Source of the DNA: JBBDIM01 sp040880405
GTDB lineage: Bacteria > Planctomycetota > Planctomycetia > Pirellulales > Pirellulaceae
DNA: 46,630 bases
Direction: 5' to 3'
Assembly (NCBI GenBank): GCA_040880405.1
Contig: JBBDIM010000030.1
Location: 1 to 46,630 of the forward strand
Shown piece after piece: positions 16,953-25,579 of the stretch. Position 1 is the stretch's first letter. Each line of letters begins with the position of its first letter. The notes under the pieces were generated by a model that was given only the letters and a program-made list of their open reading frames with translations, was not told the origin of the DNA and did no database searches. Position numbers and translations under genes: made by a program.

Positions 16953-19207
16953 TCGTCGATGGCCTCATCGGTTGCTTGTGGAATCTCCGCCGGTGGTTCC
17001 GGCTTTGGTGTTTCCGGTTCGCTGGGTTGCGTGGGGACTTCCAGACGCTTGTACTCCGCATTCAACCACAGGGGGACGTCGCTCTTGTAGTAGCGCGAGA
17101 ACCGGCTCTCGCTCGGGCCGCCTGGGAGGTTGGTCCAGGCTTCGTCTACTGAAAGGTCACTCACAAAGTGGTAACTCGGGGCGAAGGTCGATTCCCGGGT
17201 CGCCGTTTGGAGGACGTGGCCCTGGAAGATCGTCGCGTGACACCCCGGCATTGGGTAGACGGGGCTGTCGAAACCTAAAAACCAACCGATTTGCATTCCG
17301 CCGAAGAACCGGTCGGAAAAGTGGAAGTTGTTGAAGTTGCCCCAGGTCTCTTCCGGCCCGATCAGGGCCAGTTCGGCCGCCCTGCGGATCATCTCTCCCT
17401 TGTCCCGTTTTTGCCACCAGAGCGACTCCTCTTGCAGTAGCAGCGCGTCGCAGGCAGCGATGATCATGGCGGAGAAGCCCGCTCGCGTGACCAAAAACAA
17501 GGTCCGCCGAGGACCAAGGCCGTTCTCATGACCGAAGATCTCCAGCAGCACGTTGCGGTAAAACCGCTGGAACAGGACCGCCTCTTTGCTGTCGGCGGAG
17601 AACCGCAGATCCCAATTGACCAATCGATCGCGCATTGCCTGCGGAGCGTGTTTCAGCAGTTCCGGCAGTAGGTCCCTAGCCTGGAGGCTTACCAGGTCGT
17701 ACTGAAGCTCCTGCATCCGCTGGGGTGTGATGTCGGAGGCATAGGCCAGTTCTTCCCTAATCCGTCGGGTCCGGTAGTCGGGCAAGGTTTGACTGACGAT
17801 CCGCGGGCCACCCTCGACCCCAATCTCTTCATTCGCGGTGGCGATGTAGCCGCACTCTGGGTTGTAGATTCGGGGGAGGCAATCGGTGCTGTAGAATCCT
17901 TGCCAATGATTGCGGTATTCCCACGCGGCCAACGGTCCCAGTCCGGTCGCGCCAGGGCGTCGCCTCGGGAAGCGGCCGTTGCCTTGCAGGCCGATGTTCC
18001 CCTCGGTATCCGCGATCACCCAGCAAAGCGTCGGCTGAGGGCAATGGCTGGCGACATCCATCGCCTCGGTGGTGCTAGTGGCGGTGATCATCTCTAGCCA
18101 GGAGGCGATCGCCATCCCAGAACGGGGGGGCGTGCCGGTCCACGCGAGTGAGAAGTAATACCCCGGGCCATACTTCTCCGGATCGGTATCGAGGGTGCCT
18201 TGGCCATTCTCGTAGACGAGCATCGTTTCCGAGGCTTGCCCTTTGGATAGGATCGTCTCTTCCCGCACTTCGTAGTCGATCCACTGGTCCTCGCGGCGAT
18301 ATTGCCACTGGCCGTCTTCCCCCTTGCGGCAGTCCTCGATAAAGAAGTCGATCGTGTCCCCCTTCATGTAGGTGACACCCCAGGCAATATCTTGGGTTCG
18401 CCCGACCGCAAACAGCGGGCACCCAGGCAGCGTCGCCCCCATCACGTATTGGTCACCCCAGCTCATCGCCGCCTCATACCAGATGGCGGGCAGGCGGTTG
18501 ATCTCCAGGTGGGGATCGGAGGCGATGATCGGCTTGCCGCTCGCCGTCCGAGAGCCGGAGACCACCCACGCGTTGCTCCCGGCCAGCCGCGGCAGGTCCA
18601 TAATGAGTTCCAGCGCATCGTCGGAGAGCCGCCGCGCTCCGTGGACCTGCTTAATCAGCTCAAAATCGACATGGTCCAAACGTCCCTGCATCAGCTCCCG
18701 CAGGGCCGCCTCGTCGCAGCCATGCTGGATCAGCTCGACCAGGATTCGCTCGTTCTCCAGTTGGCTCACCGCGAGTCCCCCGAAGCTGAGCAGGTTGCCG
18801 ATATTTAGGACCGAAATCTGATCCCACGGCATCGGCTGAAAGCCAATCGCCCACATCGGCAGAGAGGCCCCGGTCGCCGCCATCCCGTCGTTCACGCCGG
18901 CGCAGTAGCTGCGAACCTGCTCGCGGACTGCCTCCGGCCAAAATTCACTTTCCCGCTGCTGGTTTCGATGGAGGCCGACCCGGCGAAAGAACCGGTCGGT
19001 TTCCAGAAACTCCTCTTTGGCGGCGATGGTCTCGGCGGCTCTTCCGGAAGCGATGGCTCGCGCGAACAGAATCTGTGTCACGCGATCAAACGCGTGCATG
19101 TAGCCCAAGCCGTAGAGGGCATCGTCTAGCGACTTGGCTGTGATATGGGGAACGCCAGCTCCATCACGCTCGATCTGGATGTCCCGCGCGAGCTTCGTGA
19201 ATTCCAT
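16949..19207 (-). CDS. Penicillin acylase family (peptidase S45) hydrolase
   Basis: Ntn-hydrolases of this family are made as one chain that cuts itself to expose an N-terminal Ser, which then cleaves amide bonds such as those of beta-lactams, acyl-homoserine lactones or other N-acyl compounds. The product is 752 residues. The self-cleavage site and nucleophile are visible as LAG-SNAWVVSGSRTASGKP, with Ser at residue 211, followed by the conserved ASDPHLEINRLPAIWYEA. The N-terminal segment IERDGAGVPHITAKSLDDAL is typical of the alpha chain. No signal peptide is visible, unlike most relatives. An in-frame TTG at 19264 is possible, but the ATG at 19207 is preferred. The substrate is unknown. 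The stop codon lies inside element A3. Confidence 0.88.
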   Translation of the reverse strand: MEFTKLARDIQIERDGAGVPHITAKSLDDALYGLGYMHAFDRVTQILFARAIASGRAAETIAAKEEFLETDRFFRRVGLHRNQQRESEFWPEAVREQVRSYCAGVNDGMAATGASLPMWAIGFQPMPWDQISVLNIGNLLSFGGLAVSQLENERILVELIQHGCDEAALRELMQGRLDHVDFELIKQVHGARRLSDDALELIMDLPRLAGSNAWVVSGSRTASGKPIIASDPHLEINRLPAIWYEAAMSWGDQYVMGATLPGCPLFAVGRTQDIAWGVTYMKGDTIDFFIEDCRKGEDGQWQYRREDQWIDYEVREETILSKGQASETMLVYENGQGTLDTDPEKYGPGYYFSLAWTGTPPRSGMAIASWLEMITATSTTEAMDVASHCPQPTLCWVIADTEGNIGLQGNGRFPRRRPGATGLGPLAAWEYRNHWQGFYSTDCLPRIYNPECGYIATANEEIGVEGGPRIVSQTLPDYRTRRIREELAYASDITPQRMQELQYDLVSLQARDLLPELLKHAPQAMRDRLVNWDLRFSADSKEAVLFQRFYRNVLLEIFGHENGLGPRRTLFLVTRAGFSAMIIAACDALLLQEESLWWQKRDKGEMIRRAAELALIGPEETWGNFNNFHFSDRFFGGMQIGWFLGFDSPVYPMPGCHATIFQGHVLQTATRESTFAPSYHFVSDLSVDEAWTNLPGGPSESRFSRYYKSDVPLWLNAEYKRLEVPTQPSEPETPKPEPPAEIPQATDEAIDE

Positions 19208-19239
19208 GGGGCAATCAAGATGGTCTGCGCGCAAACCAA

Positions 19240-19269
19240 CCACGTTGGCCTGAGCTTTGGCCAACGTGG
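19240..19269. promoter_or_regulatory. Hairpin upstream of the acylase gene
   Basis: Perfect 11-bp arms (CCACGTTGGCC at 19240-19250, GGCCAACGTGG at 19259-19269) with an 8-nt loop lie 33 bp upstream of the acylase ATG and 34 bp downstream of the small basic-peptide gene. It has no T-run. It could be an operator, an RNA stability element or an end of the upstream transcript. Confidence 0.45.
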
Positions 19270-19302
19270 CGGATTGTTTTGAATGGGCGAGGGATACCTA
19301 CA

Positions 19303-19392
19303 TCATTTCTTGCGATGACGAATCTTCGCACGCATACGACGCTTTTTGCGTCCGATCTTCCGTCGACCTTTACCGGTTCTCTTGGTTCCCAC
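19303..19392 (-). CDS. 29-residue very basic peptide, ribosomal bS22/mS38 (COX24)-like
   Basis: A GTG start at 19390-19392 preceded by GGAGAG gives a 29-residue peptide with 17 Lys/Arg; the second half reads GRKKRRMRAKIRHRKK. The pattern resembles the AURKAIP1/COX24-domain mini-proteins of bacteria, some of which are small ribosomal-subunit proteins (bS22 of mycobacteria; mitochondrial relative mS38). It probably binds rRNA. It sits between larC and the acylase gene on the same strand and is too short for usual gene callers. The call rests on composition, pattern and the good ribosome-binding site; a homology search with such low complexity needs care. Confidence 0.6.
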   Translation of the reverse strand: MGTKRTGKGRRKIGRKKRRMRAKIRHRKK

Positions 19393-19586
19393 GAATCTCT
19401 CCGCTATGGCTTGATGGAGCCCCGCTGGGGCGAATTAATGCTCGTTGTTTCCGTCCACCAATCCACGGCGGCCTCGCCGCGTCAGGTGGAAGCGGTTTAT
19501 CCTACCAAAATCAGGGGCAAGTTCACAAGCGCCCGAAGCCAGCTTTGCCCCGTTTCGTGCGGGAACCTCAACCCTGGTCGTGCGAG

Positions 19587-20762
19587 TTACGATGACTTTG
19601 CTTGAGAATAGGCCAGCACGGCCGCCTCGTAGACCTCACGCAGCGGCCGATCGGACACTTGGGCTAATTGGCGACACGCCTCGTACTCTGGCGAAAAACT
19701 GAGCCGGCCACCCTCGATCGTGGCGACTTTGCCCGCGACTTCACCCCAGGGGGTGGTCACCACGCACGGCTCGCGATGCAGTTTATGCCGGCTGACCGGA
19801 AATCGCCGCACGCCGAGGGTCCCAGTTTCGCGGAAGAGGGTTTTTTCTAGCTTCGCGATGAGCGGCCCTTCGCACAAAATCGTGATTTTTGTACCGGGGC
19901 GGTTCTTTTTCATCTGGATTTGCGTCGTGTAGACATCCAAGGCCCCTTGGTCTAACAGCAGGCCGACCGTGTGGCCGATTACCTCCCCGGTGACGTCGTC
20001 CAGGTTGGTCTCGACGATCCAGGTGTTTTCTTCCGAGAGGGGCCCGGTTGTTTCCCCTAGGATCAGCCGCAGCATGTTTGCCTGTTCCGCGAAATCTCGG
20101 GTTCCGCAGCCATAGCCAATCCGCGCGATCGTCATCGCCGGCAGCGGCCCGAATTGATCCACCACCGTAGCGACGATCGCCGCTCCGGTGGGGGTGGTCA
20201 GTTCCGACTCGATGGTGGAGTCCGCCAGCGGGATTCCCTTGAGGATTTCCGCGGTTGCGGGGGCTGGGACGCTGCAGCGGCCATGGGCGATTTGCACATG
20301 CCCGGTCCCGGTGGGAATGGGGGAGCAGTGGATGCGGTCGACCCCCAAATACTCCCAGCCAATCGCCGCGCCGACGATATCGGCGATCGAATCGATCGCC
20401 CCCACCTCATGGAAATGGACCTTTTCCAAGGTGGATCCATGGACCTTCGCCTCCGCAACCGCCACTTGGCGGAAGATTCGCTTGGCCAGGTCCTTTTGCG
20501 GATCGGTCAATTGTCCCCCGTCGATCATCGCCTCAATGTGGTGCAGATGCCGGTGGGCATGTTGCTCCGGGTGCTCGACTCGAACGTGCAGTCCGCGAAA
20601 CCCCTTGCGTTTGACTTCTTCGGTAACCACCTGAACATCGGCCAGGCCGAGCGATTGAACCCCCTCGTTAATCGCATCCAACGGGACCCCCGCGTCGATC
20701 ATCGCGGCCAAGGTCATATCACCGGCGATACCACTAAGACAATCGAGATACGCGATCTTCAT
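19587..20762 (-). CDS. larC: Nickel-pincer cofactor biosynthesis protein LarC
   Basis: LarC inserts nickel into the pyridinium bis-thiocarboxylate precursor in a CTP-dependent cyclometallation, finishing the nickel-pincer cofactor of lactate racemase and related enzymes. The product is 391 residues in one frame (in Lactobacillus the two halves are joined by frameshifting). Family marks are the start KIAYLDCLSGIAGDMTLAAM, the His-rich stretch HPEQHAHRHLHHIEAM (about 64-79), VHFHEVGAIDSIADIVGA, and the C-terminal domain with ETNLDDVTGE and MKKNRPGTKITIL. The ATG at 20762 begins the conserved MKIAYLD. larA, larB and larE are not in this window. It follows the KS-like gene on the same strand after 106 bp. 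Confidence 0.92.
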   Translation of the reverse strand: MKIAYLDCLSGIAGDMTLAAMIDAGVPLDAINEGVQSLGLADVQVVTEEVKRKGFRGLHVRVEHPEQHAHRHLHHIEAMIDGGQLTDPQKDLAKRIFRQVAVAEAKVHGSTLEKVHFHEVGAIDSIADIVGAAIGWEYLGVDRIHCSPIPTGTGHVQIAHGRCSVPAPATAEILKGIPLADSTIESELTTPTGAAIVATVVDQFGPLPAMTIARIGYGCGTRDFAEQANMLRLILGETTGPLSEENTWIVETNLDDVTGEVIGHTVGLLLDQGALDVYTTQIQMKKNRPGTKITILCEGPLIAKLEKTLFRETGTLGVRRFPVSRHKLHREPCVVTTPWGEVAGKVATIEGGRLSFSPEYEACRQLAQVSDRPLREVYEAAVLAYSQAKSS

Positions 20763-20868
20763 CGAGTTTTTTTACTGCGGGAGAGGGGGGCCGGCGGGAC
20801 AGCCGTTTGGGTTGCGAGCATCCGTTGCGGCCTTCGGACAGGCCTGGCGGATGTCACCGATTCTAAAC

Positions 20869-22134
20869 TCACGGCTTGCCGAGTACCAGCGCGGCACATT
20901 GTCCGGTCCGGTTCTGATTTAGGGTGAGGGCAGCATGGCGGGTCGAATGCAGAGGTTCGTCCCGGACGACCATGATCGGGCAATTTGGATCAGGAGTATC
21001 GTAGTTGAGCGTCCGCGGGACGATCCCCTGCTGGAGCGACATCACACTCGCCACCGCTTCCAAAACACCACAACCGGCCCCAGTATGGCCGAAGTAGCTT
21101 TTCAGTCCGGTGACTGGCACCCTGGGCAGCACCCTTTGAATCGCTTGGGCTTCGCACCGGTCTTCGGTTTGGAGACTGGTTCCGCTGGCATTGATGTGGG
21201 AGAGATGGGTTGAATCGATCTCCGCCTCGCGCATCGCGATCTCGATACTCGCGGCGATCGCAGTGGGGGATAGGGGCTCGTCCGGAGTCGGTTTGCCGTA
21301 GGTGCTGCCATAGCCCAGGACCGTGGCCAACGGCTCTCGTCCTCGGGCCTCGGCGTGCTCGCGCGTCTCCAAGATCATCGCGGCGGCTCCCTCGCCACCG
21401 ACCAGCCCGTCCCGATCCAAATCGAATGGACGGCAGGCCCGCTCCGGGGCGTCGCTCCGATGGGATAGTTGCTCGTCACCCCGATAGAGCAGTGGATTCA
21501 CCGCGATCCGGGTTCCGGTCCCCCCCACGATCATCACCTCCGCCAAGCCCCGGCGGAGGTGGGCCACCGCCTCGGCAATGGCCATCAAGCCACTCACGCT
21601 GTCCATGCAAATGGTGTTGTTGTGTCCCCGGCCATCGAAATAAATGGCGACATGGCAGGCCGGCATGTTGGGTAGGTATTTGAGCATCCAGAGGGGGTTG
21701 GTCTCGGTCATGACCGCGGGTCCCCAGCGGTCGTGCTGGTACCACCCCTCTTCGATGCACTGCTTGTAGGCGGCTCGGAGATCTTCAAAATCGCTGTACA
21801 AAATCTCGCTGCCATACACGACCCCCAACCGCTCCGGATCGACCTGCTTCGGTTCCAGGCCCGCCTGGCGCATCGCCAACACAGCGGCCGAGAACCCGGT
21901 TTGGATTTCGCGGCACATGACCTTAAGGCTTTTGCGGGGCTGGACATACAGCTTGGGGTCGAAATCAGGGATCTCCGCTCCGAAGTTCGCCGGAAAGCCC
22001 GGCGCATCGAACTCGCGCAGTGGACCGATCCCGGATCGCCCCTCCAGCAGCGATTTCCAGAAGTCGTCACTTCCGATTCCAATCGAGCTGACGACTCCGG
22101 TTCCCGTGATTACGACATCCAATGGTTGATGCAT
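20869..22134 (-). CDS. Beta-ketoacyl synthase homologue with Cys and His replaced by Ser
   Basis: A 421-residue thiolase-fold protein of the FabF type. The overall frame is retained: VVITGTGVVSSIGIG at the start, GGEGAAAMILE at about 247, and K345/H350 in TGLKSYFGHTGAG. Aligning GHNNTICMDSVSG (170-182) with the usual GPNYALVTACATG places Ser179 where the nucleophilic Cys belongs. The first catalytic His (NAHGTS) is Ser317 in NASGTSLQ. The end lacks the NSFGFGG loop. It is therefore unlikely to be a normal condensing enzyme; a Ser-type acyltransferase, a chain-length partner or a binding protein are possible. It is divergent from a fatty-acid desaturase (22619), which suggests a role in lipid modification; this is inference. 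Confidence 0.85.
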   Translation of the reverse strand: MHQPLDVVITGTGVVSSIGIGSDDFWKSLLEGRSGIGPLREFDAPGFPANFGAEIPDFDPKLYVQPRKSLKVMCREIQTGFSAAVLAMRQAGLEPKQVDPERLGVVYGSEILYSDFEDLRAAYKQCIEEGWYQHDRWGPAVMTETNPLWMLKYLPNMPACHVAIYFDGRGHNNTICMDSVSGLMAIAEAVAHLRRGLAEVMIVGGTGTRIAVNPLLYRGDEQLSHRSDAPERACRPFDLDRDGLVGGEGAAAMILETREHAEARGREPLATVLGYGSTYGKPTPDEPLSPTAIAASIEIAMREAEIDSTHLSHINASGTSLQTEDRCEAQAIQRVLPRVPVTGLKSYFGHTGAGCGVLEAVASVMSLQQGIVPRTLNYDTPDPNCPIMVVRDEPLHSTRHAALTLNQNRTGQCAALVLGKP

Positions 22135-22618
22135 CCCGCTTTGTTTCTATGGTCGGCCAATGGAGTGACGAACGATCGTGCCCGAGTGATTTACAGCCCC
22201 TCAGTTTGATCTAGGAAAATAATCCGGGCTAGTCCGCTTATTTTATCGGAACTACCACCCAAGTTTCGATGGTCGGTTTGGGAGTTGCGCAAATATCCAC
22301 GTTGTGACACTTATGGGATTAGGGCAAGGTGTCCTTGGTGGATGGGTTCTTTTTTACCTAAACATCCCAAACACACCTTTCATTCGAGTTGCTAGCGTTT
22401 AATAATTGAGTTCCGCCCCAACAGTTCCCGCCATGAAACATCGCCGCATGCCGATGCGTGTACAGCGCAAGGCCGCATAAATTGCCGAGTTGGGCAACCG
22501 CATGTAGTTTACCAGGGCATCGCTTCAATTACGGAGAATGGATACTCAGATAAAAGTGCTTGGATGCCGATGGAACAGCATAGCCCCCCCCGCCAGCATC
22601 AGGACCGCGAGAAATCCC
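22135..22618. other. Divergent intergenic region between KS-like and desaturase genes
   Basis: A 484-bp region with several AT-rich patches that must hold the promoters for both genes, but no element I can name. A 15-codon open frame at 22433-22480 (MKHRRMPMRVQRKAA) is too short to support. Upstream in-frame codons from 22538 probably do not belong to the desaturase. Confidence 0.4.
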
Positions 22619-23770
22619 ATGAGCACCGCTGTCGATCAACATAAAACGTCGGGCACAAGCCAACCTCCCCAGGTTTCTCTTTCGGAGGCGCGGAAGATTG
22701 TGGGAGAGTTGTTCACTCCCAAACCGTGGGTCTATTGGACCGATTTTTGTGTGACGTGGATCGTGGCGATGGGTGCTTTCAGTTCTGTGCGGCAGCTCGA
22801 GCTCTTCTCGTGGCAACAAGTCGCCTGCTTCGTCATCAGCAGCCTGTTGTTCTACCGTTTGGCGATGTTCATTCACGAACTGGTGCATCTGCGGAGCGGC
22901 ACGATGAACGCGTTTCGTTTCGTGTGGAACTTGCTGGTCGGCATTCCGTTTTTGATGCCGTCGTTCGTCTACTATACCCATCTCGATCACCATCGACGCA
23001 AGCATTATGGGACCGAGCATGATGGGGAATACCTTTCGCTGGAACATGGCGGTCGGTGGCAAATCATCGCGTTTTTGCTCAGTCCGCTGATCGTTCCGCC
23101 GCTCGCGGTATTTCGTTTTCTGGTGCTGACACCGCTCACGTGGATCAGTCCGGCGGTTCGTGATTGGGTCCACCGGCACGCCTCGTCGATGGTGATCGAT
23201 CCGACCTACATCCGGCCCCTACCGACGCGCGAGGCGCTGCGAAACATCCGCATTCAGGAGACCCTTTGTTTCCTGTGGTGTCTGGGAATCGCGATTGGCG
23301 CGATGACGGTCGGGCAGTGGCCTTATCCGATGATCCTGCACGCGTACCTAACCAGTGTGTTTATCCTCACGATCAACGCCGTGCGGACCCTGGGGGCCCA
23401 TCGCTGGACCAACGCCGAGGGGGAAATGACCTTTTTGGAGCAACTACTCGACACGGTCAACTATCCTTATCGCACTTGGATCACCGCGCTCTGGGGACCG
23501 GTCGGAACGCGTTACCACGCCTTGCACCACCTATTCCCGTCGCTACCCTACCACGCGATGCCAGAAGCCCATCGCCGCTTGGAGCGAGAATTGCCGGCCG
23601 ATCACGTCTACCGGCAAACGACCGAGACCAGCCTGATCCAAGCGATTGCCCACCTGTGGCAAAGGGCTACCGAGGCGGAGCAGGCATCGGCCACGGCCAA
23701 CCATCGCGCCAATCCCGCCGTGTCGTGCGCTGAAAACGAAACCGGCGCACAAACGCAGACGTCGCGCTAG
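22619..23770 (+). CDS. Membrane fatty-acid desaturase family protein
   Basis: A 383-residue di-iron membrane enzyme. The three His boxes are present: HELVHL (near residue 84), HLDHHRRKH (near 122) and YHALHHLFP (near 302), with four or more hydrophobic helices between them. Such enzymes introduce double bonds or hydroxyl groups into acyl chains, or act on carotenoids or sphingoid bases; the substrate is not determined by these motifs. The ATG at 22619 follows an AGGA; an upstream in-frame ATG at 22538 adds 27 residues without family character. The C-terminal 40 residues are polar and probably disordered. It is divergent from the KS-like gene. Confidence 0.88.
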   Translation: MSTAVDQHKTSGTSQPPQVSLSEARKIVGELFTPKPWVYWTDFCVTWIVAMGAFSSVRQLELFSWQQVACFVISSLLFYRLAMFIHELVHLRSGTMNAFRFVWNLLVGIPFLMPSFVYYTHLDHHRRKHYGTEHDGEYLSLEHGGRWQIIAFLLSPLIVPPLAVFRFLVLTPLTWISPAVRDWVHRHASSMVIDPTYIRPLPTREALRNIRIQETLCFLWCLGIAIGAMTVGQWPYPMILHAYLTSVFILTINAVRTLGAHRWTNAEGEMTFLEQLLDTVNYPYRTWITALWGPVGTRYHALHHLFPSLPYHAMPEAHRRLERELPADHVYRQTTETSLIQAIAHLWQRATEAEQASATANHRANPAVSCAENETGAQTQTSR

Positions 23771-23826
23771 GGCCTATTGGTGCGTCCAGCTCGAATTTAC
23801 TGGTTCCGTTCTCCGGATAGATCATC

Positions 23827-24067
23827 GGGTGCCATGCCCACGCCCTCCAACGTGGGCATGCTTTGGCGGGCCCGTTTTCCACTGGTAACTCGACGAACCA
23901 CCAGTGAAACGGCCAACCGCTGCCCCACGGCCAATGGACTGTCTTAGAGCTTTCACTCACTATTTAAGCCGCTAGTGAAACCCGAACCTGGGTCCGGACT
24001 TCTCGAAAAAGGCAGGGGGATCTCGCACTTCTCATGCCCACGTTGGAGGGCGTGGGCATGGCACCCA
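23827..24067. repeat. MITE-like inverted repeat C1
   Basis: A 241-bp element with 34-bp terminal inverted arms beginning GGGTGCCATGCCCACGCC and ending with the reverse complement. The interior shares TTTTCCAC(T/A)GGTAAC and GTCCGGACTTCTCGAAAAAG with copy C2 (37937-38101), but is 76 bp longer, with an additional hairpin-rich segment. No open frame is inside. It lies between two co-directional genes. Confidence 0.8.
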
Positions 24068-24288
24068 GGAAACACCGCAACGCGTAAACTCTGATTGGAT
24101 GGAGCACGTGAATTCAACCTCAAGGGTTGAGCGGCTTGCCCACGTCCGATCGTAACGCTTGGCATCATCCGCAGCCTCCACTGTTAAGCTGAAAAGCCCT
24201 GGCGATCCAGGCAAAATATGCCGATACCATAAGGCAAGCGGAAATTGCGCCAGGATGGACAAAAGCAACGCCGGCAGGAGATGGTATT

Positions 24289-25284
24289 GTGAAGGCGGAC
24301 GGAAAAAACCAGGAACGATCGCGGGCGGGGGAATTCGAACCGTTTGGTTGGGGCTCATTCGCATTTGGAATTCTCTTGGGTGTGGCTGTGGTCTATCTGA
24401 TCGCGGTTCGGCCTTCGCAGCGGCAAGTGGCGAGCCTGGAGATTCAAATTTCCCGGCTCGACCGGAACATGGACCGGTTGGTCGATGCCCGCGGCGGGGC
24501 GGAAGAGGCCCACGACCTGCTCTCGCTATTGCGGGCCCAGGGAGATTTGGCCGCTGAGGCGCGGCAGGTGGTCGCCGATCAGGCCCTGCTGCAAGAAGGT
24601 CTGATCGCCCAGTCGGACCAGGTTTATGCCGGGCTCGACGCGATTGGCATGCTGGAGCACCTGCAAACCAGGTTGCGGCACCAGCAAGGGATGACCGCGG
24701 AGAGCCTCGCCGCGATGGCCGCGATCGATCGGCTGAACTCCAAGGTGGGCACGATTCGGGGACGACTGCCGGAAACGGAGGTTTCGCTCGATCGGATCGC
24801 CAATCTGCACGATCGCCTGCGAGATCAATATCCATCCGCGTTGGAAGCGGAAGATGTGGTCAACCAGTTCCTGAACGTGCAATCGCAGTTGCTGATGGCG
24901 CAGCGCCAGAGCAAGGCCGCGGGACAGGGGCTGGGTGCATTGGTTCGCCTGCAGGAAAAGCTGCTTCAGGAAGCGGATCAGGCCCGCTCGGCCGATCTGG
25001 TGCTCGATAACGTCATCGCGATGCAGCGCGAGATGTTGGAGATTTCCCACCGGTCGACCATGGCGAAGCTCGCCACCGAGCCGGTCCAAGGGACCCCTGT
25101 CCAGCAGGTTTCGATGACGAACCAGCGCGAGGAGGCGCTGGCGCACCTGGGAAAATGGAAACGCGGCATGCAAGCGCTCATGCCGCGGAACCTGACCGAA
25201 GCGACCGCGCTGCTGGATGCCCTTGCGCGGCAGTACGAGCTTGCGGCGCGTGCCAGCGATGCCGCCGACAGCCAGCACCGCTAA
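24289..25284 (+). CDS. Membrane-anchored coiled-coil protein, unknown function
   Basis: A 331-residue protein that I do not recognise. Residues about 19-41 (WGSFAFGILLGVAVVYLIAV) form one transmembrane helix with a short charged N-terminus, and the rest is almost entirely helical with heptad spacing, including SLEIQISRLDRNMDRLVDA and LNVQSQLLMAQRQSKAAGQG. It resembles envelope spacer or scaffold proteins in shape only. The GTG start at 24289 has GCAGGAG about ten bases before it. A strong terminator follows at 25370. In the leader, two small adjacent hairpins (CCTGG/CCAGG and TGCC/GGCA, about 24206-24240) may be regulatory. Confidence 0.7.
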   Translation: MKADGKNQERSRAGEFEPFGWGSFAFGILLGVAVVYLIAVRPSQRQVASLEIQISRLDRNMDRLVDARGGAEEAHDLLSLLRAQGDLAAEARQVVADQALLQEGLIAQSDQVYAGLDAIGMLEHLQTRLRHQQGMTAESLAAMAAIDRLNSKVGTIRGRLPETEVSLDRIANLHDRLRDQYPSALEAEDVVNQFLNVQSQLLMAQRQSKAAGQGLGALVRLQEKLLQEADQARSADLVLDNVIAMQREMLEISHRSTMAKLATEPVQGTPVQQVSMTNQREEALAHLGKWKRGMQALMPRNLTEATALLDALARQYELAARASDAADSQHR

Positions 25285-25369
25285 TTGGCCTCCGGCGTTT
25301 GCTTGGCTGCCGCTGGTGACGGACGCTTCCATCCGCGTCCCCCCTGGTGAATCTTCCGCCTGCCGGCCC

Positions 25370-25412
25370 AACCGGCCACGTCCCGCCTTTCGCGAGACGT
25401 GGCCGGTTTTTT
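25370..25412 (+). terminator. Rho-independent terminator after the coiled-coil gene
   Basis: The 13-bp perfect stem AACCGGCCACGTC (25370-25382) / GACGTGGCCGGTT (25396-25408) is followed by a run of six T. It is 86 bp after the stop of the coiled-coil gene. Confidence 0.9.
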
Positions 25413-25579
25413 CTATGGGATACGCGGCCCGAAAACCGAAGTCGCGTGGCACCCTTACCCCTGTTTTAGCTGTTTTTGGGGTTGGATAACTTCCATCGAT
25501 TTTCTATATCTCAGTCTTCATTGGGCCCTGCCCCCACTGCTGGGGAGTGGTGCGGAGAGAGAACGGACTGAGAGCATCG

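Noticed and set aside
22433..22480. 15-codon open frame MKHRRMPMRVQRKAA
   Set aside because: No ribosome-binding site or family resemblance; too short to support.
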